Notes: a model not told the origin generated them from the letters alone. DNA of 64,000 nucleotides from Saccharicrinis sp965230625 (GCA_965230625.1 CBDDLL010000001.1:4960001-5024000); one strand, 5' to 3'. Positions 25,920 through 34,950 are shown, counted from the first letter of the stretch. Numbers and translations: made by a program.

Positions 25920-27242
25920 TTATTTCTTTGTTGTTTGTAGTTGTTTCGCCATTGCTGCTCCAATTAAACTCTCTAATGGAGTTCCTCCTTTACTATCTCC
26001 TCCAATAATCATTGTTTCAGGAAATTTTATTTTTGATATTTCGGCTGCTACTTTAACATCTCTGTTTAACTCCATTTGCAATTTTACTTCCGGAGTAATT
26101 CCTGCACTTACTTTTCTGGAAATCTCATATGCTTCTGCATCTGCTGTTACCTTCTTTTTTTGAGCATTTAACCTTTCTGTTTCTAAAGCAATGGCTGCTA
26201 ACTTTTTATTAGTTTCTTCTTGTTTCAACTTGGTTTCTATAGCAATAAGCGCTTTAACCTGCTCCTTCTCTTGATTAACCCTCTCTTCTGCTTTATCCCT
26301 TTCTCCCTGAGCAACAACTCTTTGCTGTTCTGCTTTTGCCGTTTCTATTTTTTGTTGTTCTAACTGGCGCTTAGCTGATTCGTCCCTTTGCGCCTCTAAC
26401 CTTTGTTTAAAAGTAGCTTCCAAATCAATTTTATCAACAATTACTTGAGATACTATTATATTATTTTCAGAAAGTTCATGAGGTATTCTTTTAGGTATAC
26501 CATTTTTCAAGATCTTCTCTACTTTGTAACTTGTTTGAATTTCTTTGATAGATCTACTTGCCTGGGTCATTTCAATATCATTAAAAATAGTATCCTTTAC
26601 CTCAAGTTTATTTACAGCATAAGTCCCTTCTTTTAATTGTTCCTCAAATGTTTGTCTAAAAGACTGAGCCTCTCCCGAAATATAGTTTTGTGCTGCAAAC
26701 ATATAACCGGTATTTATCAATTGCTCACGTACAGTTGGAATAATGGTATTGTTAACTAAGTTACTCATTGTACGATATTTTACAGCCAGCTTTATAAAAG
26801 AAGGACTATCTTCGGGTAACTGAAAACGTAACGATACATGACCATTAGCTGTTACCTGATCGATAAAACGAATTGGAATTGGTCGCATTACTCCCTCTAA
26901 TTCGTCAACATCCGATTCTGTTTTTCCACTAACCACCTTAACATCGATATATTTTTGCCATTTATCTATTTTAGCAAAACCTCGCCACTTAATTCCTTGT
27001 TCCATTACTGCACTCATTTTACCTGTTGGAGAAACCAACAAATAATTGAATCCTCGGTCTGCAAAAAAGAAAAGTGATTTTAATAGAATAAGTATCACTC
27101 CAACTGTGATTAAAATGCTACCATGAATTTTCTTTATTCCTCTTAATAGGTCTGGAATCCTTTTTTCTGGTTTATCCAATTTTGAAAGTACGTAAGCAGA
27201 CAATCCTGCTATTAAAAATAAAATCCCAATAAATGTAGTCAT
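25920..27242 (-). CDS. SPFH / band-7 domain membrane protein
   Basis: The 440-residue protein has two N-terminal membrane helices (about residues 2-20 and 42-64), then an SPFH/band-7 domain. A long charged coiled coil follows (residues 270-395, rich in Q-K-I-E-T-A-K-A-E-Q and E-R-D-K-A-E-E-R repeats). Family members oligomerise into rings on the membrane surface and are associated with membrane microdomains and protease control. The C-terminus ends in a short Gly/Leu patch (E-S-L-I-G-A-A-M-A-K-Q). It is transcribed alone, with its own terminator before cstA. Confidence 0.8.
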   Translation of the reverse strand: MTTFIGILFLIAGLSAYVLSKLDKPEKRIPDLLRGIKKIHGSILITVGVILILLKSLFFFADRGFNYLLVSPTGKMSAVMEQGIKWRGFAKIDKWQKYIDVKVVSGKTESDVDELEGVMRPIPIRFIDQVTANGHVSLRFQLPEDSPSFIKLAVKYRTMSNLVNNTIIPTVREQLINTGYMFAAQNYISGEAQSFRQTFEEQLKEGTYAVNKLEVKDTIFNDIEMTQASRSIKEIQTSYKVEKILKNGIPKRIPHELSENNIIVSQVIVDKIDLEATFKQRLEAQRDESAKRQLEQQKIETAKAEQQRVVAQGERDKAEERVNQEKEQVKALIAIETKLKQEETNKKLAAIALETERLNAQKKKVTADAEAYEISRKVSAGITPEVKLQMELNRDVKVAAEISKIKFPETMIIGGDSKGGTPLESLIGAAMAKQLQTTKK

Positions 27243-28016
27243 AAACTTAAAATAATTATAGAATTAATAAACAATCAGTTACACAATCAAATTCCATTTA
27301 TATAATTTAGAATAGTATTATATCTAGATTAGTATTTAAACAAAAAATGAAACAAATAGGAAATATTAACATTATAAAATACATACAAAAAAATGATTAA
27401 TTTACACTTCTCTTATATTCTTCTAAAGTTTCATCTTGCAAATAATCATAATTATTAAACGGATGAAATGTATTTATAAAAAATATATTCATAGTAAGAT
27501 TTTTAATGGTTCAACTCCATATGATAATGAAGTAAATCTCTAATTAATTCTGTTCAAATGTAATTAATTGATATATATCAATAGTGCTAGAAACTGCATT
27601 AAAATACTTTTTTCACCATCTTGCATACTATTTTTTTTTTCAACTATATTTTTTATTGGAAATACTAACTAGCTATTTTATTTGAGCCTTTTGGGTTATA
27701 AATTACAAATAATTATTACCACTAAAAATCCATAAGATTTTAACTTAACTACTAACTCCTAATTAAATAATTATCCATGAACAAAATTGAATAACCAATC
27801 TCTATCTTTTGTAATAAATGAGAAAATTGTTTACTCAATTACAAAAACTAACTCATAAATTATATAACATAGAACACTTTATACAGAAGAGAAACAAATT
27901 GGCGGGCGAATTGCACTATTTTATTGAGCCATTAGAGTCAATTTTAAATAAACTTTTAATATAACTAATTATAACAAGGCGAATGCTTTCTTTCGGTTTA
28001 ATATTCTGCAAGAAAT
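27243..28016. other. Long AT-rich intergenic region
   Basis: The only frame of note is a 48-codon stretch on the plus strand, ATG 27818 to TAA 27962-27964 (M-R-K-L-F-T-Q-L-Q-K-L; amphipathic, no known family). A poly-T tract lies at 27640. I see no clear promoter or hairpin. Confidence 0.35.
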
Positions 28017-28067
28017 TTGATCATAATTTTATTAATTTCGGCCAATGAATTAAAACAGTTAATTAGT

Positions 28068-28802
28068 ATGATTTCACTGATAAATTATAGAAGCAACCTA
28101 GAAGAAATAAACACTTCTGCATCTCTTATTATAAATATTTTAACTAAGCACCATTTTACTAACGACCATTATTTATCAGAAATCATCGACAAATTATTAC
28201 AGCAAAACAATAAAATGACCGAAACCTTAAAGGAAGAGGTTGTTAGAAGTACTCTAGCTCCATTAGATAATCAAAGAGATAAATCTGCTAGAGCTATTTT
28301 TCTCGAAATTAAAGCAAAACTACTATGGCCTGATGAAAACATTGTAAATGCAGCTGAAACTATAATGGAAATTTTGGACAAATATGGAATGGAAGTTTTA
28401 AATATGAGTTATGGTTCAGAATCTAAATACCTTAATACACTGCTCGAGGATTTTAAGAAACCTCATATTATTGCTGCCATTAATATCCTTCCTGGATTTT
28501 ATACTTTAATAGAACAGCTTGAAAAAGATCAGATAATTTTTGAAGAAGCTTATCACGATTATATTTCAAAACGAACAAAACAAAGAAACATGCTTTCTGC
28601 AAGTAAGATTGGGGAGGTTGTTAGAAAGATTGTTAATAATGAATTAATAAAATATATCGATGTTATGTCAGAAGTAAAGCCTCAAATTTACAAACATTGT
28701 GCAGATGAAGTAGAAACTGTAATAAGAGACAATAACTTTAAAGTAAAAGCCAGGGTAAGTAAATTAAAAGAAGAAGCTCTTAAAAAAGAACAAGAGCTAT
28801 AA
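28068..28802 (+). CDS. Bacteroidota-specific protein, DUF6261-like
   Basis: From ATG 28068 (M-I-S-L-I-N-Y-R-S-N-L-E-E) the product is 244 residues; an in-frame TTG at 28017 would add 17 residues. The composition is helical throughout. A central R-S-T-L-A-P-L-D-N-Q-R-D-K-S-A-R-A stretch (residues 65-82) and the long C-terminal charged helix resemble the DUF6261 family of Bacteroidota, whose members have no known function; that assignment is from pattern memory and is tentative. It stands alone and has no membrane segment or signal peptide. Confidence 0.55.
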   Translation: MISLINYRSNLEEINTSASLIINILTKHHFTNDHYLSEIIDKLLQQNNKMTETLKEEVVRSTLAPLDNQRDKSARAIFLEIKAKLLWPDENIVNAAETIMEILDKYGMEVLNMSYGSESKYLNTLLEDFKKPHIIAAINILPGFYTLIEQLEKDQIIFEEAYHDYISKRTKQRNMLSASKIGEVVRKIVNNELIKYIDVMSEVKPQIYKHCADEVETVIRDNNFKVKARVSKLKEEALKKEQEL

Positions 28803-28961
28803 TTTATCTTATGATATTAAACTGTTCATTATTACTTATATATTATTTATTAATTAAACGCATTAAGAATACGACATATTTTATATAAGCCTAGTATTGA
28901 ATGACTTAAAAATTAACATTTTGTCTTTAGTCTAGAATCTAACGATTTATTATATAATATA

Positions 28962-29252
28962 CTAACGAATCACAATTGCAGTAACTATTTTATGACCTAC
29001 CTCTTCGTTTAAAGCATTCATAATTTTATCTTTTAGCATGAGTAGTTCATTTCTCATTACACTTGAATTAATATTCAGATACAATGTTCCATTGTACATA
29101 TAAATATTTGTTGTTGCTCGGGCAACAGTTCTACCAATTACTTTTTCCCAAGAACGAACCACCCTGTTTTCAAGCATTTTATGATCTAAATGCTGATTTT
29201 TAAGAATTTCATTAATTATTGATCTAATATGTTGCGCGTCTTTCTTTTCCAT
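28962..29252 (-). CDS. DUF721 (DciA-like) protein
   Basis: The 96-residue product shows the DUF721 pattern: N-terminal helices, then W-E-K-V-I-G-R-T-V-A-R-A-T, then a beta hairpin Y-N-G-T-L-Y-L-N-I-N-S-S and L-L-M-L-K-D-K-I. DUF721/DciA proteins interact with DnaB helicase loading in many bacteria that lack DnaC, and this gene commonly follows recF in Bacteroidota. Here it starts 6 bases after the recF stop, so co-transcription is clear. Its small size is normal for the family. Confidence 0.8.
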   Translation of the reverse strand: MEKKDAQHIRSIINEILKNQHLDHKMLENRVVRSWEKVIGRTVARATTNIYMYNGTLYLNINSSVMRNELLMLKDKIMNALNEEVGHKIVTAIVIR

Positions 29253-29258
29253 CGTGTT

Positions 29259-30362
29259 CTATAACTTCTCAAAATTCCCATCTATAACATTAAAAATAGT
29301 AGAATCTTTTTTTATCGACTCTAATATTGGTTTGATCCTATTTAGCTGTGTATCTGTGATAAAAATCTGACTAAAAACATCACTACCAACAAGTTCTATT
29401 AACCTATCTCCTCTTTGATTATCTAATTTATCAAAAATATCATCCAGTAACAATAAAGGTTTTCTTTTATTATGCTGCGCCAGAAACTTGAACTGACCTA
29501 ATTTCAAAGAGATTAAAAATGTCTTCTTCTGCCCTTGAGAACCCATCTTTTTTACTGAATACCCTCCTATTTTAAATTCAATATCATCTCTGTGTACTCC
29601 TTTAGTACTATATCCTAATATACAATCACGTTCTCTCGATTCTTTTAAAACATCTTCAAATTTATCATCATCTAGATGTGACTTATACTCAAGTTCAACT
29701 TTTTCCTTACTATCCGAAATAAAATTATACATCTCGATAAAAACTGGTTTTAGCTCCTCCAAAAACAATCTTCTTGCAGAAGCAATCTTTTTACCAATTT
29801 CTACTATTTTAAAATCCCATATATCCAGTATTTCGTTAGATTCGTTATTTAAAGACTTCTGGTTTTTAAGAAAAATGTTTCTCTGGGATATTATTTTATT
29901 ATAATTAATCAAATGCTCTAAATACTCCTTATCATACTGAGATATAACACTATCAACATACTTTCTACGTTGTTCACTTCCTTCAACAATCAATCTTTCA
30001 TCTTGTGGAGAAATCATAACTAATGGAATAAATCCAATATGACTAGATAACTTTTCATACTCTTTCTTATTCCTTTTAAACTGCTTCTTTTGACCTCTTT
30101 TTAGTCCACAATATATATTTTCCTCTTCCCCATTTTCGTCATAAGTCCCTTGTATCACAAAAAAATCATGCGTATGCATTATATTCTGACTATCTACAGG
30201 ATTAAAAAAGCTTTTACAAAATGACATATAATATATTGCATCAAGCATATTTGTTTTTCCAACTCCATTTGATCCTATAAAGCAATTAATACCTTTACAT
30301 AGTTGGAGTTGTGCTAATTCAATATTCTTGAAATTTATTAAATGCAAATGTTTTAAAAACAT
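29259..30362 (-). CDS. recF: DNA replication and repair protein RecF
   Basis: The 367-residue product has the SMC-like ABC ATPase layout of RecF. Walker A is G-S-N-G-V-G-K-T at 30-37, the signature region is M-G-S-Q-G-Q-K-K-T near 268, and Walker B is L-L-L-L-D-D-I-F-D near 305. RecF binds gaps in DNA and loads RecA together with RecO and RecR. The length is normal. The gene is first in a two-gene operon with DUF721. Its upstream region carries TACATTTG on the minus strand at 30391-30384, 22 bases ahead of the start, matching the -7 promoter box. Confidence 0.95.
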   Translation of the reverse strand: MFLKHLHLINFKNIELAQLQLCKGINCFIGSNGVGKTNMLDAIYYMSFCKSFFNPVDSQNIMHTHDFFVIQGTYDENGEEENIYCGLKRGQKKQFKRNKKEYEKLSSHIGFIPLVMISPQDERLIVEGSEQRRKYVDSVISQYDKEYLEHLINYNKIISQRNIFLKNQKSLNNESNEILDIWDFKIVEIGKKIASARRLFLEELKPVFIEMYNFISDSKEKVELEYKSHLDDDKFEDVLKESRERDCILGYSTKGVHRDDIEFKIGGYSVKKMGSQGQKKTFLISLKLGQFKFLAQHNKRKPLLLLDDIFDKLDNQRGDRLIELVGSDVFSQIFITDTQLNRIKPILESIKKDSTIFNVIDGNFEKL

Positions 30363-30383
30363 GAATATTATTTATTAGAGCCA

Positions 30384-30391
30384 CAAATGTA
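30384..30391 (-). promoter_or_regulatory. -7 promoter box of recF
   Basis: The minus-strand sequence TACATTTG matches the TAnnTTTG consensus of the Bacteroidota primary sigma factor. The upstream -33 box is weak. Confidence 0.5.
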
Positions 30392-30509
30392 ACTAATCCT
30401 GCCTAAACAAGTAGGCTTACGCTTCAATTTAAAAACTGTATTTTTCTTAAGAAATCTAAATCTTTAATTAATATTTTAATAAAACCATTAAAGAAATTGA
30501 ATGACGTAT

Positions 30510-30539
30510 TTTGATTTTTTAACAAAACAACTACATTTG
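30510..30539 (+). promoter_or_regulatory. Promoter of the TPR protein gene
   Basis: TTTG (30510-30513) and TACATTTG (30532-30539) are 18 bases apart, close to the 19-21 bp optimum of the Bacteroidota primary sigma factor. The start codon follows at 30563. Confidence 0.65.
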
Positions 30540-30562
30540 CGTAGCAATTAAAAAAATAATTC

Positions 30563-31255
30563 ATGTCAAAGAAGGAAAAAGAATATGCTACTGAAAGTGG
30601 CATGGAAAACGTTGAACATGCGTTAAGCAAAACTGAGCAATTTATTGAGGATAACCAAAAGGTTTTAACCATTATAATGTTCGCCATAATAATTGTTGTT
30701 GGTGGATATTGGGGTGCTAAAAAATTATATTTTGCCCCTCAAGAACAACAAGCCCAGGTAGAAATGTTTGCAGCTCAAAACTATTTTGAGAAAGACAGTT
30801 TTAGTCTTGCTCTTAATGGTGATGGAATGAATGCTGGATTTATTGAAATAGCAGATAACTATAGTCTTATTAAACCTGGAAAATTAGCTAAATATTATGC
30901 TGGTATATCCTACCTTCGTTTAGGGCAATATGATGATGCTATTGAATATTTAAGTAGCTTTTCTTGTGGAGATGAGCTCTTAAATGCAACTGCCAAAGGT
31001 GCTTTAGGTGATGCATATCTCGAGAATGGAGATATTGATGCAGCCATTAGTAACTATAAAAGTGCATCAAGTGTTGATAATAGTATAGTTACTCCAACTT
31101 ACTTATTTAAGTTAGGAATGATTTACGAGGATCAAAAAGAATTTGATAATGCACTAACTGCTTATCAAAAAATAAAGGATAATTACAAAACAACCTTTGA
31201 AGGTAGAAATATTGATAAATACATTACTCGTGCTAAAATTTTAGCTAGTAAGTAA
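30563..31255 (+). CDS. Membrane-anchored TPR protein, YfgM-like
   Basis: The 230-residue protein has a charged cytoplasmic N-terminus (about 35 residues), one membrane helix (about residues 37-55, V-L-T-I-I-M-F-A-I-I-I-V-V-G-G) and a periplasmic region with three to four tetratricopeptide repeats (e.g. Y-A-G-I-S-Y-L-R-L-G-Q-Y-D-D-A-I near 120 and F-D-N-A-L-T-A-Y-Q near 195). This is the layout of YfgM/BamD-neighbour proteins that work as periplasmic chaperone adapters near the translocon. It is followed by a good terminator, so it is transcribed alone. Confidence 0.75.
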   Translation: MSKKEKEYATESGMENVEHALSKTEQFIEDNQKVLTIIMFAIIIVVGGYWGAKKLYFAPQEQQAQVEMFAAQNYFEKDSFSLALNGDGMNAGFIEIADNYSLIKPGKLAKYYAGISYLRLGQYDDAIEYLSSFSCGDELLNATAKGALGDAYLENGDIDAAISNYKSASSVDNSIVTPTYLFKLGMIYEDQKEFDNALTAYQKIKDNYKTTFEGRNIDKYITRAKILASK

Positions 31256-31282
31256 TCTCAATAATTTAAAAAAAATTAACAG

Positions 31283-31318
31283 AGAGGTTGTCTTAAAAGA
31301 CAACCTCTTTTATTTTTG
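31283..31318 (+). terminator. Rho-independent terminator that overlaps the ribH promoter
   Basis: AGAGGTTGTCTT (31283-31294) and AAGACAACCTCT (31297-31308) form a perfect 12-bp stem, followed by a T-rich tail. The tail contains TATTTTTG at 31311-31318, a match to the -7 box, while the stem contains a TTG at 31288-31290 about 20 bases upstream. Confidence 0.8.
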
Positions 31319-31335
31319 TACCTAAATTTATTTTT

Positions 31336-31830
31336 ATGGCAACAAGTTTAAAAAACTTGTCGGATTACGACAAAAGTAAAATGCCTTCGGCTGCAAATAT
31401 GAAATTTGGCATTGTTGTGGCTGAATGGAACGAGGAAATTACAGAAGCATTATGTCAAGGTGCTTATAATACACTTATTGAAAATGGTGCAAATCCAAAT
31501 AACATCATTAAAAAATACGTACCTGGTAGTTTTGAATTGACTAAAGGAGGCAAATATTTAGCTGATTATACAGATGTAGATGCTGTTATTTGCTTAGGAT
31601 GCGTAATTCAGGGAGAAACCCCGCATTTTGATTTTGTTTGTGATGGAGTAACCCTAGGTATTACACAGCTAAACTTAGATTACAATATTCCATTTATTTT
31701 TGGATTGCTTACAACCCTTAATTTAGAACAAGCAAAAAACAGATCTGGAGGTAAACATGGTAATAAAGGTGATGAAGCTGCAATAACTGCAATAAAAATG
31801 ATAAATATGTGTTGGAGTTTAAAAAAATAA
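31336..31830 (+). CDS. ribH: 6,7-dimethyl-8-ribityllumazine synthase
   Basis: The 164-residue enzyme catalyses the next-to-last step of riboflavin synthesis, condensing 5-amino-6-ribitylamino-uracil with 3,4-dihydroxy-2-butanone 4-phosphate. Diagnostic blocks are the F-G-I-V-V-A-E-W-N strand, V-P-G-S-F-E-L near 67, L-G-C-V-I-Q-G-E-T-P-H-F-D near 95 (catalytic His in the T-P-H-F segment), F-G-L-L-T-T near 124, and N-K-G-D-E-A-A near the end. No other rib gene is adjacent. It is followed directly by the tRNA cluster. Confidence 0.95.
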   Translation: MATSLKNLSDYDKSKMPSAANMKFGIVVAEWNEEITEALCQGAYNTLIENGANPNNIIKKYVPGSFELTKGGKYLADYTDVDAVICLGCVIQGETPHFDFVCDGVTLGITQLNLDYNIPFIFGLLTTLNLEQAKNRSGGKHGNKGDEAAITAIKMINMCWSLKK

Positions 31831-31842
31831 ATTCTACATTTG
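31812..31842 (+). promoter_or_regulatory. Promoter of the tRNA cluster
   Basis: TTGG (31812-31815) and TACATTTG (31835-31842) are 19 bases apart. The -33 element lies inside the last codons of ribH. Transcription would begin about 5 bases before tRNA-Tyr. Confidence 0.6.
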
Positions 31843-31853
31843 CATCCGCATTT

Positions 31854-31936
31854 GGGGAGATACCAAAGTGGCCAACTGGGGCGGACTGTAACTCCGCTGA
31901 CTTTCGTCTTCGTAGGTTCGAATCCTGCTCTCCCCA
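31854..31936 (+). tRNA. tRNA-Tyr (GTA)
   Basis: GGGGAGA (31854-31860) pairs with TCTCCCC (31929-31935), followed by discriminator A. The anticodon GTA is at 31888-31890, and the long variable arm is that of a class II tRNA. The T arm contains GGTTCGAATCC. CCA is not encoded. Confidence 0.95.
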
Positions 31937-31945
31937 CTTTAATGT

Positions 31946-32019
31946 GCCAATGTAGCTCAGCTGGCTAGAGCAGCTGATTTGTAATCAGCAGGTCGTGGGT
32001 TCGAGTCCCTCCATTGGCT
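31946..32019 (+). tRNA. tRNA-Thr (TGT)
   Basis: The acceptor stem GCCAATG pairs with CATTGGC. The anticodon loop TTTGTAA lies in the stem GCTGA/TCAGC and gives anticodon TGT at 31980-31982. The T arm GTTCGAGTC is canonical. It lies 9 bases after tRNA-Tyr. Confidence 0.95.
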
Positions 32020-32032
32020 CAGTTTGTTTCAT

Positions 32033-32105
32033 GCGGAAGTAGCTCAGCTGATAGAGCATTAGCCTTCCAAGCTAAGGGTCGCGGGTTTGAATCCCGTCTT
32101 CCGCT
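32033..32105 (+). tRNA. tRNA-Gly (TCC)
   Basis: The acceptor stem GCGGAAG pairs with CTTCCGC. The anticodon loop CTTCCAA in the stem TTAGC/GCTAA gives TCC at 32066-32068. It is the third tRNA of the cluster, 13 bases after tRNA-Thr. Confidence 0.95.
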
Positions 32106-32109
32106 CTGC

Positions 32110-32146
32110 AAAGCCATTCGATGTATTTCGAGTGGCTTTTATTTTT
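32110..32146 (+). terminator. Terminator of the tRNA cluster
   Basis: AAAGCCATTCG (32110-32120) pairs with CGAGTGGCTTT (32129-32139) with one wobble pair, and a T-rich tail follows. Confidence 0.75.
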
Positions 32147-32303
32147 CAGACTAAAATACATTTATTTACCACAACCTATGTTTCTCATTTTCAAAACCAA
32201 AGAACACCTTCATTAAATTATTTTAATAAAAATTACGTTTCACGCAGCAATTGTTCTAAAAGACTCGTCTTGGGAAGTACTAACAATTAAAAAATTCAAC
32301 ACC

Positions 32304-33089
32304 ATGAAACTAAAAGAAATTCTAATTCTTGCAAGTATTGTTATACTTTCATTTGCATGTAACAACAACCAAGATCCTAACCCAAATCAGTTAAATGAGG
32401 GAACTCAACTAAAGTATGTTTCTCCAGCACCAACAACACCTAATGTTAACACAAAACCATTTACAATTGAATCCACAGGAGTATATGATAATCATTTATA
32501 CGCTTCTGTAACATACATTGGCGGAGAAAAGAAACATGAGTTTTCTGTTAATTGGGATGGTAATATCATTGAGTCTGAAGATAGTAAAATTATCAATTTA
32601 GATATTTATCACTTAACTGATTATGATAACGGTACTGAAGAAAAATGGGATTCTTTATTCATTAGTCTTGATGATTTAAACATTCCAGAAGAATTAAAGG
32701 AAGATCCAAAATTAAAATATGATATCATTAACACGACTAATAAAGATAATCACTTTTTAATTGACGCTAATCCATATTCAATTCCAAACGATACAGTACC
32801 TAACGTGTACTATTACGAACATGAACTTATAGTATTAAGCGCTGGCTGTAATCAAGTAGGAGCTTGGGGTAATTTCTGGCTAAAGAATACTGATAATGAT
32901 TCTACATTATATATGATTCCAAAAAAAATCGATGAGTTAATTAATTACACCCCTACACTTAATGATGTATTAAAAGTAAAATATCAATACACTAGCTTAT
33001 ATGGTATATCTGGTGTAGATGAATGTGACTTTATTAAAGAAAATATAGTTTGCGCCATTAATATTAAAGAAATAGAGAAAATTAAGTAA
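32304..33089 (+). CDS. Lipoprotein of unknown function, sigma-operon partner
   Basis: The 261-residue protein starts with a lipoprotein signal peptide ending L-S-F-A-C (Cys near residue 19) and then N-N-N-Q-D-P-N-P. The mature part has a repeated beta-hairpin style (Y-D-N-H-L-Y-A-S-V-T-Y-I-G-G-E-K-K-H-E-F) common in NigD-type and related Bacteroidota surface lipoproteins; exact function is not known. The next gene, an ECF sigma factor, starts 21 bases after its stop, so the three genes to 34950 are probably one operon. Confidence 0.65.
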   Translation: MKLKEILILASIVILSFACNNNQDPNPNQLNEGTQLKYVSPAPTTPNVNTKPFTIESTGVYDNHLYASVTYIGGEKKHEFSVNWDGNIIESEDSKIINLDIYHLTDYDNGTEEKWDSLFISLDDLNIPEELKEDPKLKYDIINTTNKDNHFLIDANPYSIPNDTVPNVYYYEHELIVLSAGCNQVGAWGNFWLKNTDNDSTLYMIPKKIDELINYTPTLNDVLKVKYQYTSLYGISGVDECDFIKENIVCAINIKEIEKIK

Positions 33090-33110
33090 AACGAACTCTC
33101 GTTACGATAA

Positions 33111-33677
33111 GTGTTTTTTAGAACTAACGATAAAACTCAACAAAAAAAAATATTAGAAAGATGCTCCAAGGGTAATAGAAAAGCCCAGGAGCATCTTTAT
33201 AGCATTTATTATGGCTATGCTATGAGTATTGCCATACGCTATTCTAATTCAAAAATTGAAGCTGAAGAAATTATTAATGATGCTTTCTTCAAAATTTTTA
33301 CCAATCATCAATTATCCACAGTAATAGATAATTTTAAACCATGGTTTAGAAAAATAATTATTAACACAGCTATTGATCATTATAGATCACAAGAAAAAAA
33401 CAGATCACTCATTGTACTTGAGGACATACCAGAAACCATATATCAGGATCAAGCCTTAGAAGATTTAGATGCAGAAGATATCATTGAATTAATGCAACGC
33501 TTAACCCCTATGTATAGAATGGTTTTTAATTTATATATAATTGAGGGATATAATCATGATGAAATAGCTCAAAAACTAAATATAACACCAAGTACTTCAA
33601 GGTCAAATTTAACCAGAGCTAAACAGAAATTGCGTGAACTAATTAAAGATTATGACTATTATGGGAAGGCCAGGTGA
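33111..33677 (+). CDS. ECF-type RNA polymerase sigma factor
   Basis: The 188-residue protein begins at a GTG (M-F-F-R-T-N-D-K). It shows sigma-70 region 2 (residues 20-90: A-Q-E-H-L-Y-S-I-Y-Y, A-E-E-I-I-N-D-A-F-F-K-I-F, F-K-P-W-F-R-K-I-I-I-N-T) and region 4 (residues 125-175: L-T-P-M-Y-R-M-V-F-N-L, Y-N-H-D-E-I-A-Q-K-L-N-I). That makes it an extracytoplasmic-function sigma factor. The following gene encodes a membrane protein with a short cytoplasmic N-terminus, the likely anti-sigma partner. Confidence 0.85.
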   Translation: MFFRTNDKTQQKKILERCSKGNRKAQEHLYSIYYGYAMSIAIRYSNSKIEAEEIINDAFFKIFTNHQLSTVIDNFKPWFRKIIINTAIDHYRSQEKNRSLIVLEDIPETIYQDQALEDLDAEDIIELMQRLTPMYRMVFNLYIIEGYNHDEIAQKLNITPSTSRSNLTRAKQKLRELIKDYDYYGKAR

Positions 33678-33684
33678 GGACAAA

Positions 33685-34950
33685 ATGACAGACATCTTTA
33701 AGCAAAAGCTTGAAAACTATAATCCGGAATATAATCCGGATGCATGGAAAGCTTTAAGCTCAAGGTTAAATTATGCCCGTGGTCCTAAATTTAGTTATAA
33801 GACTCTATCCATGGGATTTACAGCTGGAATATTGTTCATGTTAAGTATCTATTATTTTTTGCCTAATAATAAATCTGCAAATACTGAGATTACACAATTA
33901 GAAAAACAATTAAATGAACTTGAAAACAAGGTTGCAAAAATTGAATCAATCTCAAGTGATCGCACATTCCAGTCTTTAAAGTCTAATACACCTAAGAATT
34001 CATTATATGGACAAAATGACTTTAAATCAGAAAACAGATTTACCTCATTTGCAAATCATCATTATGTATTTATTGAATCTAACTCAACTAAGAATACTAG
34101 GCCAGAATTGATTAATAAAAACAAACTAAAACCTTTAAATGGCATATATAGTTATAACACTTATGATTATGTTCTCACAAAAGATTCCTTACACTTTAAT
34201 GAGAGTAATGTTAATAACAATTTAAGTAAGAATAAAAAGAAACAGAAATCTAAACTGAAAATTAATTGGCCATCATTCAAATTAAATAACAACCGTAATA
34301 ACCATAACAAATATTCAAATTTCACAGGACCAAACGAAATATTTGGAATTGCAAATATTTTCGATGAACATTTAGATAATGGCCAAAACTTTAATTCTAA
34401 AGGTTTTGGTATAGGAGTATCAGGCCCAATATCAAGTAATATAAGTATTTCATGTGGCTTGGTTTTCTCAACAGCATCATGGAACACCAAAACATTTTTT
34501 GAAAAAACCCAAAACATTATTATATCAGATACAAGCAGTACAACAGTAGTTGTAGATTCAATTATTACTAATACTAACCAATGGCAATATTTACAAATAC
34601 CAATTAGCCTTAACTACAATTTATTAAACACTAAAAAATCAGCTTTAGATTTAACTTTTGGCATATCTTCAAGACTTTACTTTACTGAAAAATACTACAA
34701 ATCCATTTCTGTACCTAATGAGCCCAATGTATTCCTAGTAGATAAATATGATAGCTTTGAAAATAAACACTGGCTTTCCAACTCTCAAATAGGAATTAAA
34801 TACAATTATAAATTAAGTCGCCATTGGAACATTAAAGCAGAGCCTTATTATTCCATCCCCATTTCTGCCACAAGTGCTCTTAAAACTAAGAGTAAAGGAT
34901 GGGGATTTAATTTTAATGTTTCTTATAAGTTTAATCCTAAAAAAGAATAA
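33685..34950 (+). CDS. Membrane-anchored protein with C-terminal beta-barrel-like domain; probable anti-sigma factor
   Basis: I chose ATG 33685 because GTGAGGA lies just upstream; an in-frame ATG at 33652 would overlap the sigma gene. The product is 421 residues. Residues 1-45 are a cytoplasmic stretch (Y-N-P-D-A-W-K-A-L), 46-65 a membrane helix (L-S-M-G-F-T-A-G-I-L-F-M-L-S), and 70-95 a coiled coil. About residues 215-421 alternate in the manner of an outer-membrane barrel and end S-Y-K-F-N-P. The order, starting 7 bases after the sigma stop, is that of an anti-sigma factor that would hold the sigma in check. The barrel-like C-terminus on an inner-membrane-anchored protein is unusual. Confidence 0.6.
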   Translation: MTDIFKQKLENYNPEYNPDAWKALSSRLNYARGPKFSYKTLSMGFTAGILFMLSIYYFLPNNKSANTEITQLEKQLNELENKVAKIESISSDRTFQSLKSNTPKNSLYGQNDFKSENRFTSFANHHYVFIESNSTKNTRPELINKNKLKPLNGIYSYNTYDYVLTKDSLHFNESNVNNNLSKNKKKQKSKLKINWPSFKLNNNRNNHNKYSNFTGPNEIFGIANIFDEHLDNGQNFNSKGFGIGVSGPISSNISISCGLVFSTASWNTKTFFEKTQNIIISDTSSTTVVVDSIITNTNQWQYLQIPISLNYNLLNTKKSALDLTFGISSRLYFTEKYYKSISVPNEPNVFLVDKYDSFENKHWLSNSQIGIKYNYKLSRHWNIKAEPYYSIPISATSALKTKSKGWGFNFNVSYKFNPKKE

